In this document: positions 56,728-61,452 of the stretch, piece after piece
Numbering within the stretch: the first letter of the stretch is position 1
How the letters are laid out: each line of letters starts with the position of its first letter
Assembly: GCA_028285345.1 (NCBI GenBank)
Contig: JANQPT010000043.1
Location: forward strand, 62,001-126,000
DNA length: 64,000 bases
Direction: 5' to 3'
From: Planctomycetales bacterium
GTDB lineage: Bacteria; Planctomycetota; Planctomycetia; Planctomycetales; Planctomycetaceae
Made by a program: the position numbers and the translations under genes
The notes under the pieces: model-generated
Seen by the model: the letters and a program-made list of their open reading frames with translations, nothing else
What the model was told of the DNA's origin: nothing
Databases searched by the model: none

Positions 56728-56770
56728 CATGGACTCCCCACAGGCAGTTGAACCTTAATTTTCAAAAATG

Positions 56771-56850
56771 AGCCCAACGAAGAATTGCCGAGAAGAGCCG
56801 TTTCGGCGTCAGATTAAGAGTCTGATGTACTCCCGACGGTCAGTTGGGCT
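56771..56850 (-). ncRNA. Y-RNA-like unit b carrying a tRNA-Lys(CUU) anticodon arm
   Basis: Lower stem AGCCCAAC/GTTGGGCT (8 bp), internal loop TGACC / AATTCTTC, upper stem GTCGGGAG/TTCTCGGC with G-U pairs. The insert contains TCAGA-CTCTTAA-TCTGA: a perfect 5-bp anticodon stem with a 7-nt loop having C32, U33, CUU anticodon and A37. A GCCG-AAA-CGGC hairpin follows it. Confidence 0.85.
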
Positions 56851-56864
56851 TCTTCAAAGACCCT

Positions 56865-56922
56865 CCGACGAAGAAATGGTTCGGACATCTTCCACAAAGA
56901 TGTAGTCTGAACCGGCAGTCGG
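56865..56922 (-). ncRNA. Y-RNA-like unit a carrying a tRNA-His(GUG) anticodon arm
   Basis: The shortest unit (58 nt). Lower stem CCGAC/GTCGG, internal loop TGCC / ATTTCTTC, upper stem GGTTC/GAACC (then GAC/GTC). The tip is CATCT-TTGTGGA-AGATG: a perfect 5-bp stem and a 7-nt loop with U33, GUG anticodon and G37, as in tRNA-His. Confidence 0.85.
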
Positions 56923-56930
56923 AAAGCCAG

Positions 56931-57002
56931 AGACGCCGGTGGGAGTCGAACCCACTTCGAACTGTTTTGCAGGCAGCCGCCCAGCCGTTGAGCATCGACG
57001 TC
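56931..57002 (-). tRNA. tRNA-Cys(GCA), copy 2
   Basis: Acceptor GACGTCG/CGGCGTC, D-arm GCTC-AACGGCT-GGGC, anticodon loop CTGCAAA (GCA), T-arm GTGGG-TTCGACT-CCCAC, discriminator U as in tRNA-Cys, no encoded CCA. It is almost identical to the copy at 58018-58089. It lies just downstream of the RNA ligase gene and 8 nt before RNA unit a. Confidence 0.88.
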
Positions 57003-57071
57003 TTTTGATGTTGGATTGATGATTGAGCCAATACGGAATAACAGCAGTGACTCGAGTCTGACCACGGGGCT

Positions 57072-57860
57072 TTAGTGCTCCGTTTTCGTCTGCTTTGAAA
57101 TTTGTTTGGCGTGACGCTCGTAATCCTCAAATCTGATCTTCGCAATTCGACTGCGGTCAGCCGTCCGAACCACAAGACCTTCTGGTCGTCCCCCAGCATC
57201 GTCATCTAACGCAACAAGGGTCTTCGTGATCATTGAAGCGAGCCAAGCATGAGTTGCTTCAATCGTTGACGGAATCGGATCACCAACGGCAAGTCGCGGC
57301 GTTAAATCAAGTTGCATGGTGTCGGCGAACTCTGTCAGTTGGGCCTCGTTCAAAAAGTCCTGGCCGCCATCTTCGCGCCACGATGAAATCGCCGATAACT
57401 CACTGTCAAGCTGGTTCAAGGGAACTCGATTAATGTCGAACACACGGTACCCGAATTCTCGATTGCTGGTGTACTGTTTGGCAGCTGCGGTTGTCCTTCC
57501 TCCGTAGGTCTCCAAATAGACCGTCATGATCATACCGTTGGGGCTGCGTAGGCCAGAAGAGAGTCGGTCTGCCGTCGCCTTCAGAGTGTCAACAATTCCC
57601 AGTGCCGGGTTGTGAATCAAATCGTCTTTTGCGTGGAGCAGTTTTTCACGGCTACCAATGAGAAAAACTCCATCCGGCATCAATATGATACGACTATTCG
57701 TACCATCCACCTTCTCTGTGGCAATCAAGTCGTCCTCGTCGAACGAGATCGTTTCTTCCAGCAATCGTCCCCGTTCGCCAAGCGCGTGATAGGTAGGGAT
57801 TGACGGATATTTCGTCGCGCTGTTTAGCTTTCGAAGGTCGAGGTCACGGGTATTGGGCAT
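57072..57860 (-). CDS. RNA ligase, T4 Rnl2-like
   Basis: A 262-residue protein. The nucleotidyltransferase motifs are EKVDGTNSRI (motif I, Lys50 as the AMP acceptor), FGYRVFDI (motif III-like), EGLVVRTA (motif IV) and IAKIRFEDY (motif V). The length and motif spacing fit Rnl2-type ligases, which seal 3'-OH/5'-phosphate nicks in structured RNA such as a cut tRNA anticodon. No polynucleotide kinase/phosphatase is encoded in the window. The gene is embedded in a tRNA array, flanked on both sides by near-identical tRNA-Cys genes, and upstream of eight RNA units and the Ro gene on the same strand. This suggests that the four parts act together. Confidence 0.88.
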   Translation of the reverse strand: MPNTRDLDLRKLNSATKYPSIPTYHALGERGRLLEETISFDEDDLIATEKVDGTNSRIILMPDGVFLIGSREKLLHAKDDLIHNPALGIVDTLKATADRLSSGLRSPNGMIMTVYLETYGGRTTAAAKQYTSNREFGYRVFDINRVPLNQLDSELSAISSWREDGGQDFLNEAQLTEFADTMQLDLTPRLAVGDPIPSTIEATHAWLASMITKTLVALDDDAGGRPEGLVVRTADRSRIAKIRFEDYERHAKQISKQTKTEH

Positions 57861-57927
57861 GACGAATTGTCAGTCGCAAAGTTTGGTGCAGTTGGACAGC
57901 TTTACAAGCTAAGTATACAGATCTCAG

Positions 57928-57964
57928 TCTCCTCGCTGGGATTCGAACCTGCAATCGACGGATC
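57928..57964 (-). pseudogene. tRNA 3'-end fragment
   Basis: A TTCGAAT T-loop and a CGAGGAG acceptor-like strand are present, but no matching 5' acceptor is found upstream and the T-stem pairs poorly. It lies in the leader of the ligase gene. It could be a tRNA remnant or part of an unrecognised structured RNA. Confidence 0.4.
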
Positions 57965-58017
57965 CAATGCACGGAAAGCGCGGCAATAACAGTCACGGCC
58001 CCGCTTGATCCGCCGAA

Positions 58018-58089
58018 AGACGCCGGTGGGAGTCGAACCCACTTCGAGCTGTTTTGCAGGCAGCGGCCCAGCCGTTGAGCATCGACGTC
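58018..58089 (-). tRNA. tRNA-Cys(GCA), copy 1
   Basis: Acceptor GACGTCG/CGGCGTC, D-arm GCTC-AACGGCT-GGGC, anticodon loop CTGCAAA (GCA), T-arm GTGGG-TTCGACT-CCCAC, discriminator U. It is upstream of the ligase gene. Confidence 0.88.
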
Positions 58090-58097
58090 GTTTGAAA

Positions 58098-58180
58098 AGG
58101 CGTGAGGGCTGAGGCGTGAGGCTTTAGGGTGCGACATCCATGTCTGCCCTACAGCCTCACGCCTCAAGCCTACAGCCTCA
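58098..58180. repeat. Palindromic spacer repeat, family B
   Basis: The arms GGCGTGAGGCT and AGCCTCACGCC enclose about 35 nt, and GGCTGTAGG/CCTACAGCC-type echoes follow. Related copies lie at 58411-58492, 58569-58655, 58741-58829, about 59205-59255 and 59818-59857, always in the spacers between tRNAs. Confidence 0.7.
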
Positions 58181-58184
58181 GAAA

Positions 58185-58222
58185 TGCCCCCGCCAGGAAT
58201 CGAACCTACGATGCGCGGTCGC
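58185..58222 (-). pseudogene. tRNA 3'-half fragment
   Basis: TAGG-TTCGATT-CCTG T-arm and a GGGGGC acceptor strand with A discriminator are present. The 5' half is absent; instead the 3' end of tRNA-Arg(GCG) lies directly upstream. It is probably a deleted tRNA. Confidence 0.5.
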
Positions 58223-58234
58223 AAAAACAACGAG

Positions 58235-58306
58235 TAGCCCGTCCAGGAGTCGAACCTGGCCCAACAGCTTCGCAAGCTGACGTGCGATCCACCACACTCA
58301 CGGGCT
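58235..58306 (-). tRNA. tRNA-Arg(GCG)
   Basis: Acceptor AGCCCGT/ACGGGCT, T-arm CCAGG-TTCGACT-CCTGG, anticodon loop TTGCGAA (GCG). Bacteria normally read CGC with ICG (ACG), so a GCG anticodon is rare. The top anticodon-stem pair is T-T. Confidence 0.78.
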
Positions 58307-58313
58307 ATAACTA

Positions 58314-58408
58314 CCGCGTCCGGCCTTCATCTGGCCTCATCGGCCAGCGCCCGGACTTGCTACCATTCGCAAAGTCGCGTGCGAATCCAACACACTCCGA
58401 GGACGCGG
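58314..58408 (-). ncRNA. tRNA-like RNA with expanded anticodon loop and no standard T-loop
   Basis: A perfect 8-bp outer stem CCGCGTCC/GGACGCGG replaces the acceptor. Inside are a D-arm GTGTG-TTGGATT-CGCAC, an arm GACTTTGC...GCAAGTC whose loop region contains TTGCGAA (the loop of the neighbouring tRNA-Arg), and a CTGGCC-GATGA-GGCCAG hairpin where the T-arm should be. The TTCGA T-loop is missing. The ordered stems argue against simple decay. Confidence 0.6.
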
Positions 58409-58410
58409 AT

Positions 58411-58492
58411 TAGGTGTTAGGCTGGAGGCTTTAGACTTTAGGAAAGGAATTGGCCACCAGTCCTGCTTCCTAAAGCCTAAAACCTAAAGCTT
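58411..58492. repeat. Palindromic spacer repeat, family B
   Basis: TAGGCTGGAGGCTTTAG... on one side and CTAAAGCCTAAAACCTAAAG on the other form a long imperfect inverted repeat between tRNA-Arg(UCG) and the tRNA-like RNA. Confidence 0.65.
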
Positions 58493-58497
58493 CACAG

Positions 58498-58568
58498 CGC
58501 CCCGCCGAGGAGTCGAACCCCGTCCGACAGTTTCGAAGACTGTCATGCATCCATCACACCCGCAGGGC
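58498..58568 (-). tRNA. tRNA-Arg(UCG)
   Basis: Acceptor GCCCTGC/GCGGGGC (one G-U), anticodon arm ACAGT-CTTCGAA-ACTGT (UCG), T-arm CGGGG-TTCGACT-CCTCG, discriminator G. Confidence 0.82.
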
Positions 58569-58655
58569 GGGTTAGGCTGGAGGCTTTAGGCGTTAGGCTG
58601 GAGGGCGGACGTGGATATCGCACCCTCAAGCCTAATCCCTCAAGCCTCCATCCTA
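58569..58655. repeat. Palindromic spacer repeat, family B
   Basis: GGCTGGAGGCTTTAGG / CCCTCAAGCCT...CCTCCATCC arms on either side of a GTGGATATCGCACCC centre. Confidence 0.65.
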
Positions 58656-58662
58656 AAAAAAG

Positions 58663-58736
58663 AGCCGACGACTGGATTCGCACCAGCATCATCCGGTTTA
58701 CAAGACCGGCGCCTTTCTGTTTCGAGCCACGTCGGC
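58663..58736 (-). tRNA. tRNA-Thr(UGU), atypical
   Basis: Acceptor GCCGACG/CGTCGGC and anticodon arm CCGGT-CTTGTAA-ACCGG (UGU) are perfect. The T-loop is TGCGAAT, with G where the near-universal U55 should be, and the D-loop lacks the GG pair. D-loop/T-loop docking would be impaired. Confidence 0.7.
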
Positions 58737-58740
58737 AGTT

Positions 58741-58829
58741 TGTGAGGCATGAGGCTGGAGACTGCAGGCTGTAGGGCTAACGTGGATCACACAACCCTCA
58801 AGCCTAGCGCCTCAAACCTCACGCCTCCC
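58741..58829. repeat. Palindromic spacer repeat, family B
   Basis: GAGGCATGAGGCTGGAG on the left and CCTCAAACCTCACGCCTC on the right, around a GTGGATCACACAACCC centre similar to the copy at 58569-58655. Confidence 0.65.
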
Positions 58830-58831
58830 AA

Positions 58832-58908
58832 TAGCACGGGTGGGAGTCGAACCCACAGACGATCACGAAGGTTTGAGCTTCGCCGCTTTTCCGTTTGCGT
58901 ACCGTGCC
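58832..58908 (-). tRNA. tRNA-Leu(CAA) with short variable arm
   Basis: Acceptor GGCACGG/CCGTGCT, anticodon arm CGAAG-CTCAAAC-CTTCG (CAA), T-arm GTGGG-TTCGACT-CCCAC. The variable region is only about 9 nt (TGATCGTCT), shorter than usual for Leu. Confidence 0.75.
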
Positions 58909-58938
58909 GAATCTATAAAACTGTCCGCCATCCGTTCA

Positions 58939-59014
58939 GTGTCAAAACCCGATTGCGCTTGTTCGAAATCCTTCGAGATACAAGTTTACGAACAGCGTCA
59001 GAGGGTTTTGACAC
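58939..59014. repeat. Palindromic repeat, family A
   Basis: GTGTCAAAAC pairs with GTTTTGACAC; the inner sequence has GATTGCGCTTGTTCG and the GCGTCAGAGG ending common to the family. It lies between tRNA-Val and tRNA-Leu. Confidence 0.8.
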
Positions 59015-59025
59015 AATCGAACCAG

Positions 59026-59098
59026 TGATCCTGGGTGGACTCGAACCACCGATCCGCTCTTTGTAAGAGAGCTGCCTTCGCCGCTAGGCCACAGGATC
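59026..59098 (-). tRNA. tRNA-Val(UAC)
   Basis: Acceptor GATCCTG/CAGGATC, anticodon arm GCTCT-CTTACAA-AGAGC (UAC), T-arm GGTGG-TTCGAGT-CCACC, discriminator A. Confidence 0.88.
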
Positions 59099-59114
59099 AA
59101 ATTGCGACTCTCAA

Positions 59115-59186
59115 AGGGACGGGCGGGACTCGAACCCGCGCGCTGGCACTTAACAGGCGCCCGCTCTGCCGCTGAGCTACCGACCC
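59115..59186 (-). tRNA. tRNA-Asn(GUU), atypical acceptor
   Basis: D-arm GCTC-AGCGGCA-GAGC, anticodon arm GGCGC-CTGTTAA-GTGCC (GUU), T-arm GCGGG-TTCGAGT-CCCGC. The acceptor GGGTCGG/CCGTCCC has a T-T mismatch, and the discriminator is U instead of the usual G, so charging as Asn may be poor. Confidence 0.78.
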
Positions 59187-59204
59187 AATATGTACAATTG
59201 CCTG

Positions 59205-59255
59205 CAGGCGTGACTATTCTTCCTCAAGCCTACAGCCTCAAGCCTCACGCCTCTA
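59205..59255. repeat. Spacer repeat, family B (half element)
   Basis: CCTCAAGCCTACAGCCTCAA followed by GCCTCACGCCTC, the same words as the other family B copies; only one arm is clear here. Confidence 0.5.
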
Positions 59256-59261
59256 AAAAAG

Positions 59262-59334
59262 TAGGACCGCTGGGACTTGAACCCAGACCCGCCCGGGTAA
59301 GAGCCGGGGATGCTGCCGCTAACACCTCAGTCCC
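59262..59334 (-). tRNA. tRNA-Lys(CUU)
   Basis: Acceptor GGGACTG/CGGTCCT (two G-U), anticodon arm CCCGG-CTCTTAC-CCGGG (CUU), T-arm CTGGG-TTCAAGT-CCCAG. Its anticodon stem differs from the Lys arm in RNA unit b, but the anticodon is the same. Confidence 0.84.
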
Positions 59335-59343
59335 ATGTTGTTG

Positions 59344-59414
59344 ATTCAAAACCCTCTGTGCATCGCGCAGATATTTCCGCTCGATTCCTAACAAGCACAA
59401 CCAGGTTTTGAATT
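59344..59414. repeat. Palindromic repeat, family A (reverse orientation)
   Basis: ATTCAAAACCCTCTG...CCAGGTTTTGAAT; the CTCTG side comes first, so the element is inverted relative to the copies at 58939 and 59523. Confidence 0.75.
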
Positions 59415-59437
59415 CGATGATCGATGCGCTCGCCAAT

Positions 59438-59508
59438 AGGCCTGGGCGGAGTCGAACCGCCGTCTGGCCCTTATAAGGAGCCGGCTCTCACCATTGAGCT
59501 ACAGGCCC
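59438..59508 (-). tRNA. tRNA-Ile(UAU)
   Basis: Acceptor GGGCCTG/CAGGCCT, D-arm GCTC-AATGGTGA-GAGC, anticodon arm GGCTC-CTTATAA-GGGCC (UAU), T-arm GGCGG-TTCGACT-CCGCC, discriminator A. Most bacteria decode AUA with lysidine-modified CAU; a UAU anticodon is uncommon. Confidence 0.82.
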
Positions 59509-59522
59509 AACTTCGAGTGACT

Positions 59523-59591
59523 TTCCAGACCCGGTTGTGCTTGTTCTGACACGCTGCTTCTGTATGACGTCGCGCATCAGAGGGTCTGGAA
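59523..59591. repeat. Palindromic repeat, family A, with compensatory changes
   Basis: Here the arms are TTCCAGACCC and GGGTCTGGAA instead of TTCAAAACCC/GGGTTTTGAA. Both arms changed together, which argues that pairing is kept by selection. Confidence 0.78.
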
Positions 59592-59605
59592 ACCAAACGA
59601 ACCAG

Positions 59606-59677
59606 TGAGGCCGGAGGGATTCGAACCCCCACTGTGCAGATTAAAAGTCTGCTGTGCTGCCGTTACACCACGACCTC
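59606..59677 (-). tRNA. tRNA-Lys(UUU)
   Basis: Acceptor GAGGTCG/CGGCCTC, anticodon arm GCAGA-CTTTTAA-TCTGC (UUU), T-arm GGGGG-TTCGAAT-CCCTC, discriminator A. Confidence 0.88.
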
Positions 59678-59742
59678 AATCGAGTCGGGTGTATCGGTTT
59701 CAATCGCTGTCGCTGTAACATTGTTTCTCTCCCTTTTCGAAG

Positions 59743-59815
59743 TAGCCTGGGAAGGAGTCGAACCTTCGTTTCCGCCTTATCAGAGCGGCGTCCTCAACCG
59801 TTGAACGACCAGGCT
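59743..59815 (-). tRNA. tRNA-Ile(GAU)
   Basis: Acceptor AGCCTGG/CCAGGCT, anticodon arm CCGCT-CTGATAA-GGCGG (GAU), T-arm GAAGG-TTCGACT-CCTTC, discriminator A. Confidence 0.86.
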
Positions 59816-59817
59816 CC

Positions 59818-59857
59818 ATTGCATCCTAAAGCCTCATTCCTCAAGCCTCACGCCTAA
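59818..59857. repeat. Spacer repeat, family B (half element)
   Basis: CCTAAAGCCTCATTCCTCAA then GCCTCACGCCTAAAA, in the spacer between tRNA-Glu and tRNA-Ile. Confidence 0.5.
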
Positions 59858-59859
59858 AA

Positions 59860-59931
59860 TGCCCCGTAGGGGAATCGAACCCCCATCTGCGGATTGAAAG
59901 CCCGCTATCCTGCCCGTTAGACGAACGGGGC
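59860..59931 (-). tRNA. tRNA-Glu(UUC)
   Basis: Acceptor GCCCCGT/ACGGGGC, D-arm GTCTAACGGGCAGGA, anticodon arm GCGGG-CTTTCAA-TCCGC (UUC), T-arm GGGGG-TTCGATT-CCCCT, discriminator A. It is the first tRNA of the array in transcription order. Confidence 0.9.
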
Positions 59932-59956
59932 GTGTTATCTCTGTCGCCGTTCCACG

Positions 59957-59990
59957 AAAAAAGCCCGAAGTCGCTATGACATCGGGCTTT
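59957..59990 (-). terminator. Intrinsic terminator upstream of the tRNA array
   Basis: Minus strand AAAGCCCGA (plus inner GTC) pairs with (GAC) TCGGGCTTT, then a run of T. It separates the array from the SelA-like gene upstream. Only 25 nt remain to tRNA-Glu, so the array's promoter must overlap this hairpin, or the array relies on read-through. Confidence 0.78.
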
Positions 59991-60252
59991 GAAGAATCGC
60001 TTCAAATCTCGTCCGCATGTCACAAGCGCAAAGGAATCCCGCACAACACCGTCTCGCATTCATTGCGACGGGTTGTCGGCTCAGCGCAACGCCGTTTGGT
60101 TTGGCGTTGGGTATTGCGACAGGGACGTATGAAAGACATCGGGATAGTTTCCGAACAAATCAATAAAGTACGAGTTTTCTGATTTCGTATCCCCTAAGAC
60201 GCAGCGCTGGCCCAAATGGTTCACGAAAATCTGCAGATTTTCGCAATTCCGG
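59991..60252. other. Intergenic region with hairpins
   Basis: No gene is recognised. An AACGCC-GTTTGGTTT-GGCGTT hairpin lies near 60097-60117 and a perfect 20-bp palindrome at 60224-60243. The region is the 3' end of the SelA-like transcript. Confidence 0.45.
60224..60243. repeat. Perfect 20-bp palindrome
   Basis: CGAAAATCTGCAGATTTTCG is self-complementary along its full length. It sits 10 bp beyond the SelA-like stop. It could form a terminator-type hairpin or be a protein-binding dyad; no loop bases are left for a stable RNA hairpin unless the centre opens. Confidence 0.75.
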
Positions 60253-61452
60253 TCACTGCGTGAGCGATTTCCGCAACGCTGCAGCGACAATTTCCGCAGG
60301 CCCGTCAGTCAGATGCAGCGGATTGACGACCAGCGTGCTCTCGCGCAGCTTGCCGTGGCCGACATAGATTGGGGGACTCCCACTGCGCAGCTCGCGGCAG
60401 ATTTCGAATGCTGACTTGCCGGCCGCAGTTTCATCGATTTCAATTTCCAGACGCGGCGAACACTGGCCGTCGGGACTTTCGATTAACCGGCATTCGCAGG
60501 GGGCATGCTTGAGAGCAGCGGCGATCACCTCCAGCCGTTGTTGTTCGCCGCCGACCAGTTCGTCGTAGGCGCCGCTCGTAAACAAATCCAGCGCTGTGAG
60601 CAGTGCCACAATCTCCTCTTTGGAGACCTTATAGCCGCGGCCCAAACCGTGCCGGGGGATTCCGCTCAACTGCTCGCGGTCGATCAAATCGGCGGGGGGA
60701 TTCCACAGTTCGGGATGGTCGTCCATGTCCAGAAACTGCAGCGCTGCGGCGCGGATCAGATCACTTCGTCCGGCCAGAATTCCGGTCGATTGCGGCCCGC
60801 GAATCGCCTTGCCGCCGCTATACGCGACGAGATCCGCTCCGGCCGCGATGATGGACGTCAGGTGCTCGCGCGGCGGCAACTCGCCGGCGGCGTCGACCAG
60901 GACCGGCAAATCGTGCCGGCGGGCCATCGCCGAGAGTTCGCCCAAGCCCGGCCGGGATGAGGGCGAAAAGACATAGAAGATTCCCGCCGTCTGATCGGTG
61001 ATTGCCGCTTCGTATTCCCAAACCTCAGTCCGGCGGACACCGGCGTTTGCGACGATTTCGTTGAAACCGACTTCCACCAATCGCGCCCCCGATGCGCGAA
61101 CAGCGTGGTCGTAGCCGCTCCGCTGCTCGCGGGCCACGATGAATTGACAGGGAAAGTCGTCGCACTGCGGCAGCCGCTCCATCTTTCCCAGATCGTCGCC
61201 GGTGAGGATGGCCGCAGCGCCCAGAGTCAATCCTGCTGCGGCTCCAGCAGTGACGATGCCCGCTTCTGCACCGGTGGCGGCGGCGATCCGCTGGGAGGCG
61301 GCCGCCTGCAATTCCTCGAGCGAGACCGATTCACCAGCGGCGGCCTGAAATGCAGCGAGCACTTCCTCCGGCATCGGCGCCCCGCCCAGCCGCGTCACCG
61401 CGCCGGTGGCATTGATAATCGGCTGTACGCCGAGGTCTTCGTAGACGCTCAC
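60253..61452 (-). CDS. SelA-like PLP-dependent enzyme
   Basis: A 399-residue fold-type I PLP enzyme. It begins YEDLGVQPIINATGAVTRLG and has the cofactor lysine motif VAYSGGKAIRGPQSTGIL, the arrangement seen in SelA and D-glucosaminate-6-phosphate ammonia-lyase. The tRNA-binding N-terminal domain of SelA is missing and no selB or tRNA-Sec is present here, so a sugar-acid or amino-acid lyase role is more likely than selenocysteine synthesis. It is close upstream of the tRNA array, but is separated from it by a terminator. Confidence 0.85.
   Translation of the reverse strand: MSVYEDLGVQPIINATGAVTRLGGAPMPEEVLAAFQAAAGESVSLEELQAAASQRIAAATGAEAGIVTAGAAAGLTLGAAAILTGDDLGKMERLPQCDDFPCQFIVAREQRSGYDHAVRASGARLVEVGFNEIVANAGVRRTEVWEYEAAITDQTAGIFYVFSPSSRPGLGELSAMARRHDLPVLVDAAGELPPREHLTSIIAAGADLVAYSGGKAIRGPQSTGILAGRSDLIRAAALQFLDMDDHPELWNPPADLIDREQLSGIPRHGLGRGYKVSKEEIVALLTALDLFTSGAYDELVGGEQQRLEVIAAALKHAPCECRLIESPDGQCSPRLEIEIDETAAGKSAFEICRELRSGSPPIYVGHGKLRESTLVVNPLHLTDGPAEIVAAALRKSLTQ

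Larger units (their letters stand above)
56492..56754 (-). ncRNA. Y-RNA-like unit c carrying a 23S rRNA helix 69-71 mimic
   Basis: The longest unit (263 nt). Lower stem GGTTCAAC/GTTGGACC (one G-U), TGCC internal loop, upper stem GTGGGGAG/CTCTCGAC (one mismatch). The insert starts with an 18-nt exact copy of a universally conserved 23S rRNA stretch (see 56683-56727) and ends with GGCCGTAA. This can pair with ACGGTC to rebuild helix 69, but in permuted order. A family A palindrome (56594-56661) sits inside the insert, either as part of the design or as a later insertion. Confidence 0.75.

Noticed and set aside
55748..56922. CRISPR-like array
   Set aside because: The recurring CCGGCAGTC / CGACGAAG words are the two arms of a stem-loop scaffold, spacing is irregular (58-263 nt per unit), and there is no fixed direct repeat or cas gene.
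55748..56922. Transcription of the RNA units from the plus strand
   Set aside because: The plus strand shows GACGAAG, which I recall as similar to a bacterial Y-RNA motif, but the G-U pairs and the embedded tRNA/23S sequences all fit only the minus strand.
57861..57930. Possible tRNA-Tyr anticodon arm (AGC-TTGTAAA-GCT) in the ligase leader
   Set aside because: Only three to four pairs flank the loop, and the surrounding scaffold stems seen in units a-h are not recognisable, so I could not support it as another decoy unit.
60253..61452. True selenocysteine synthase (SelA) linked to the tRNA array
   Set aside because: The SelA N-terminal tRNA-binding domain is missing, no tRNA-Sec or selB is present, and a terminator separates it from the array.
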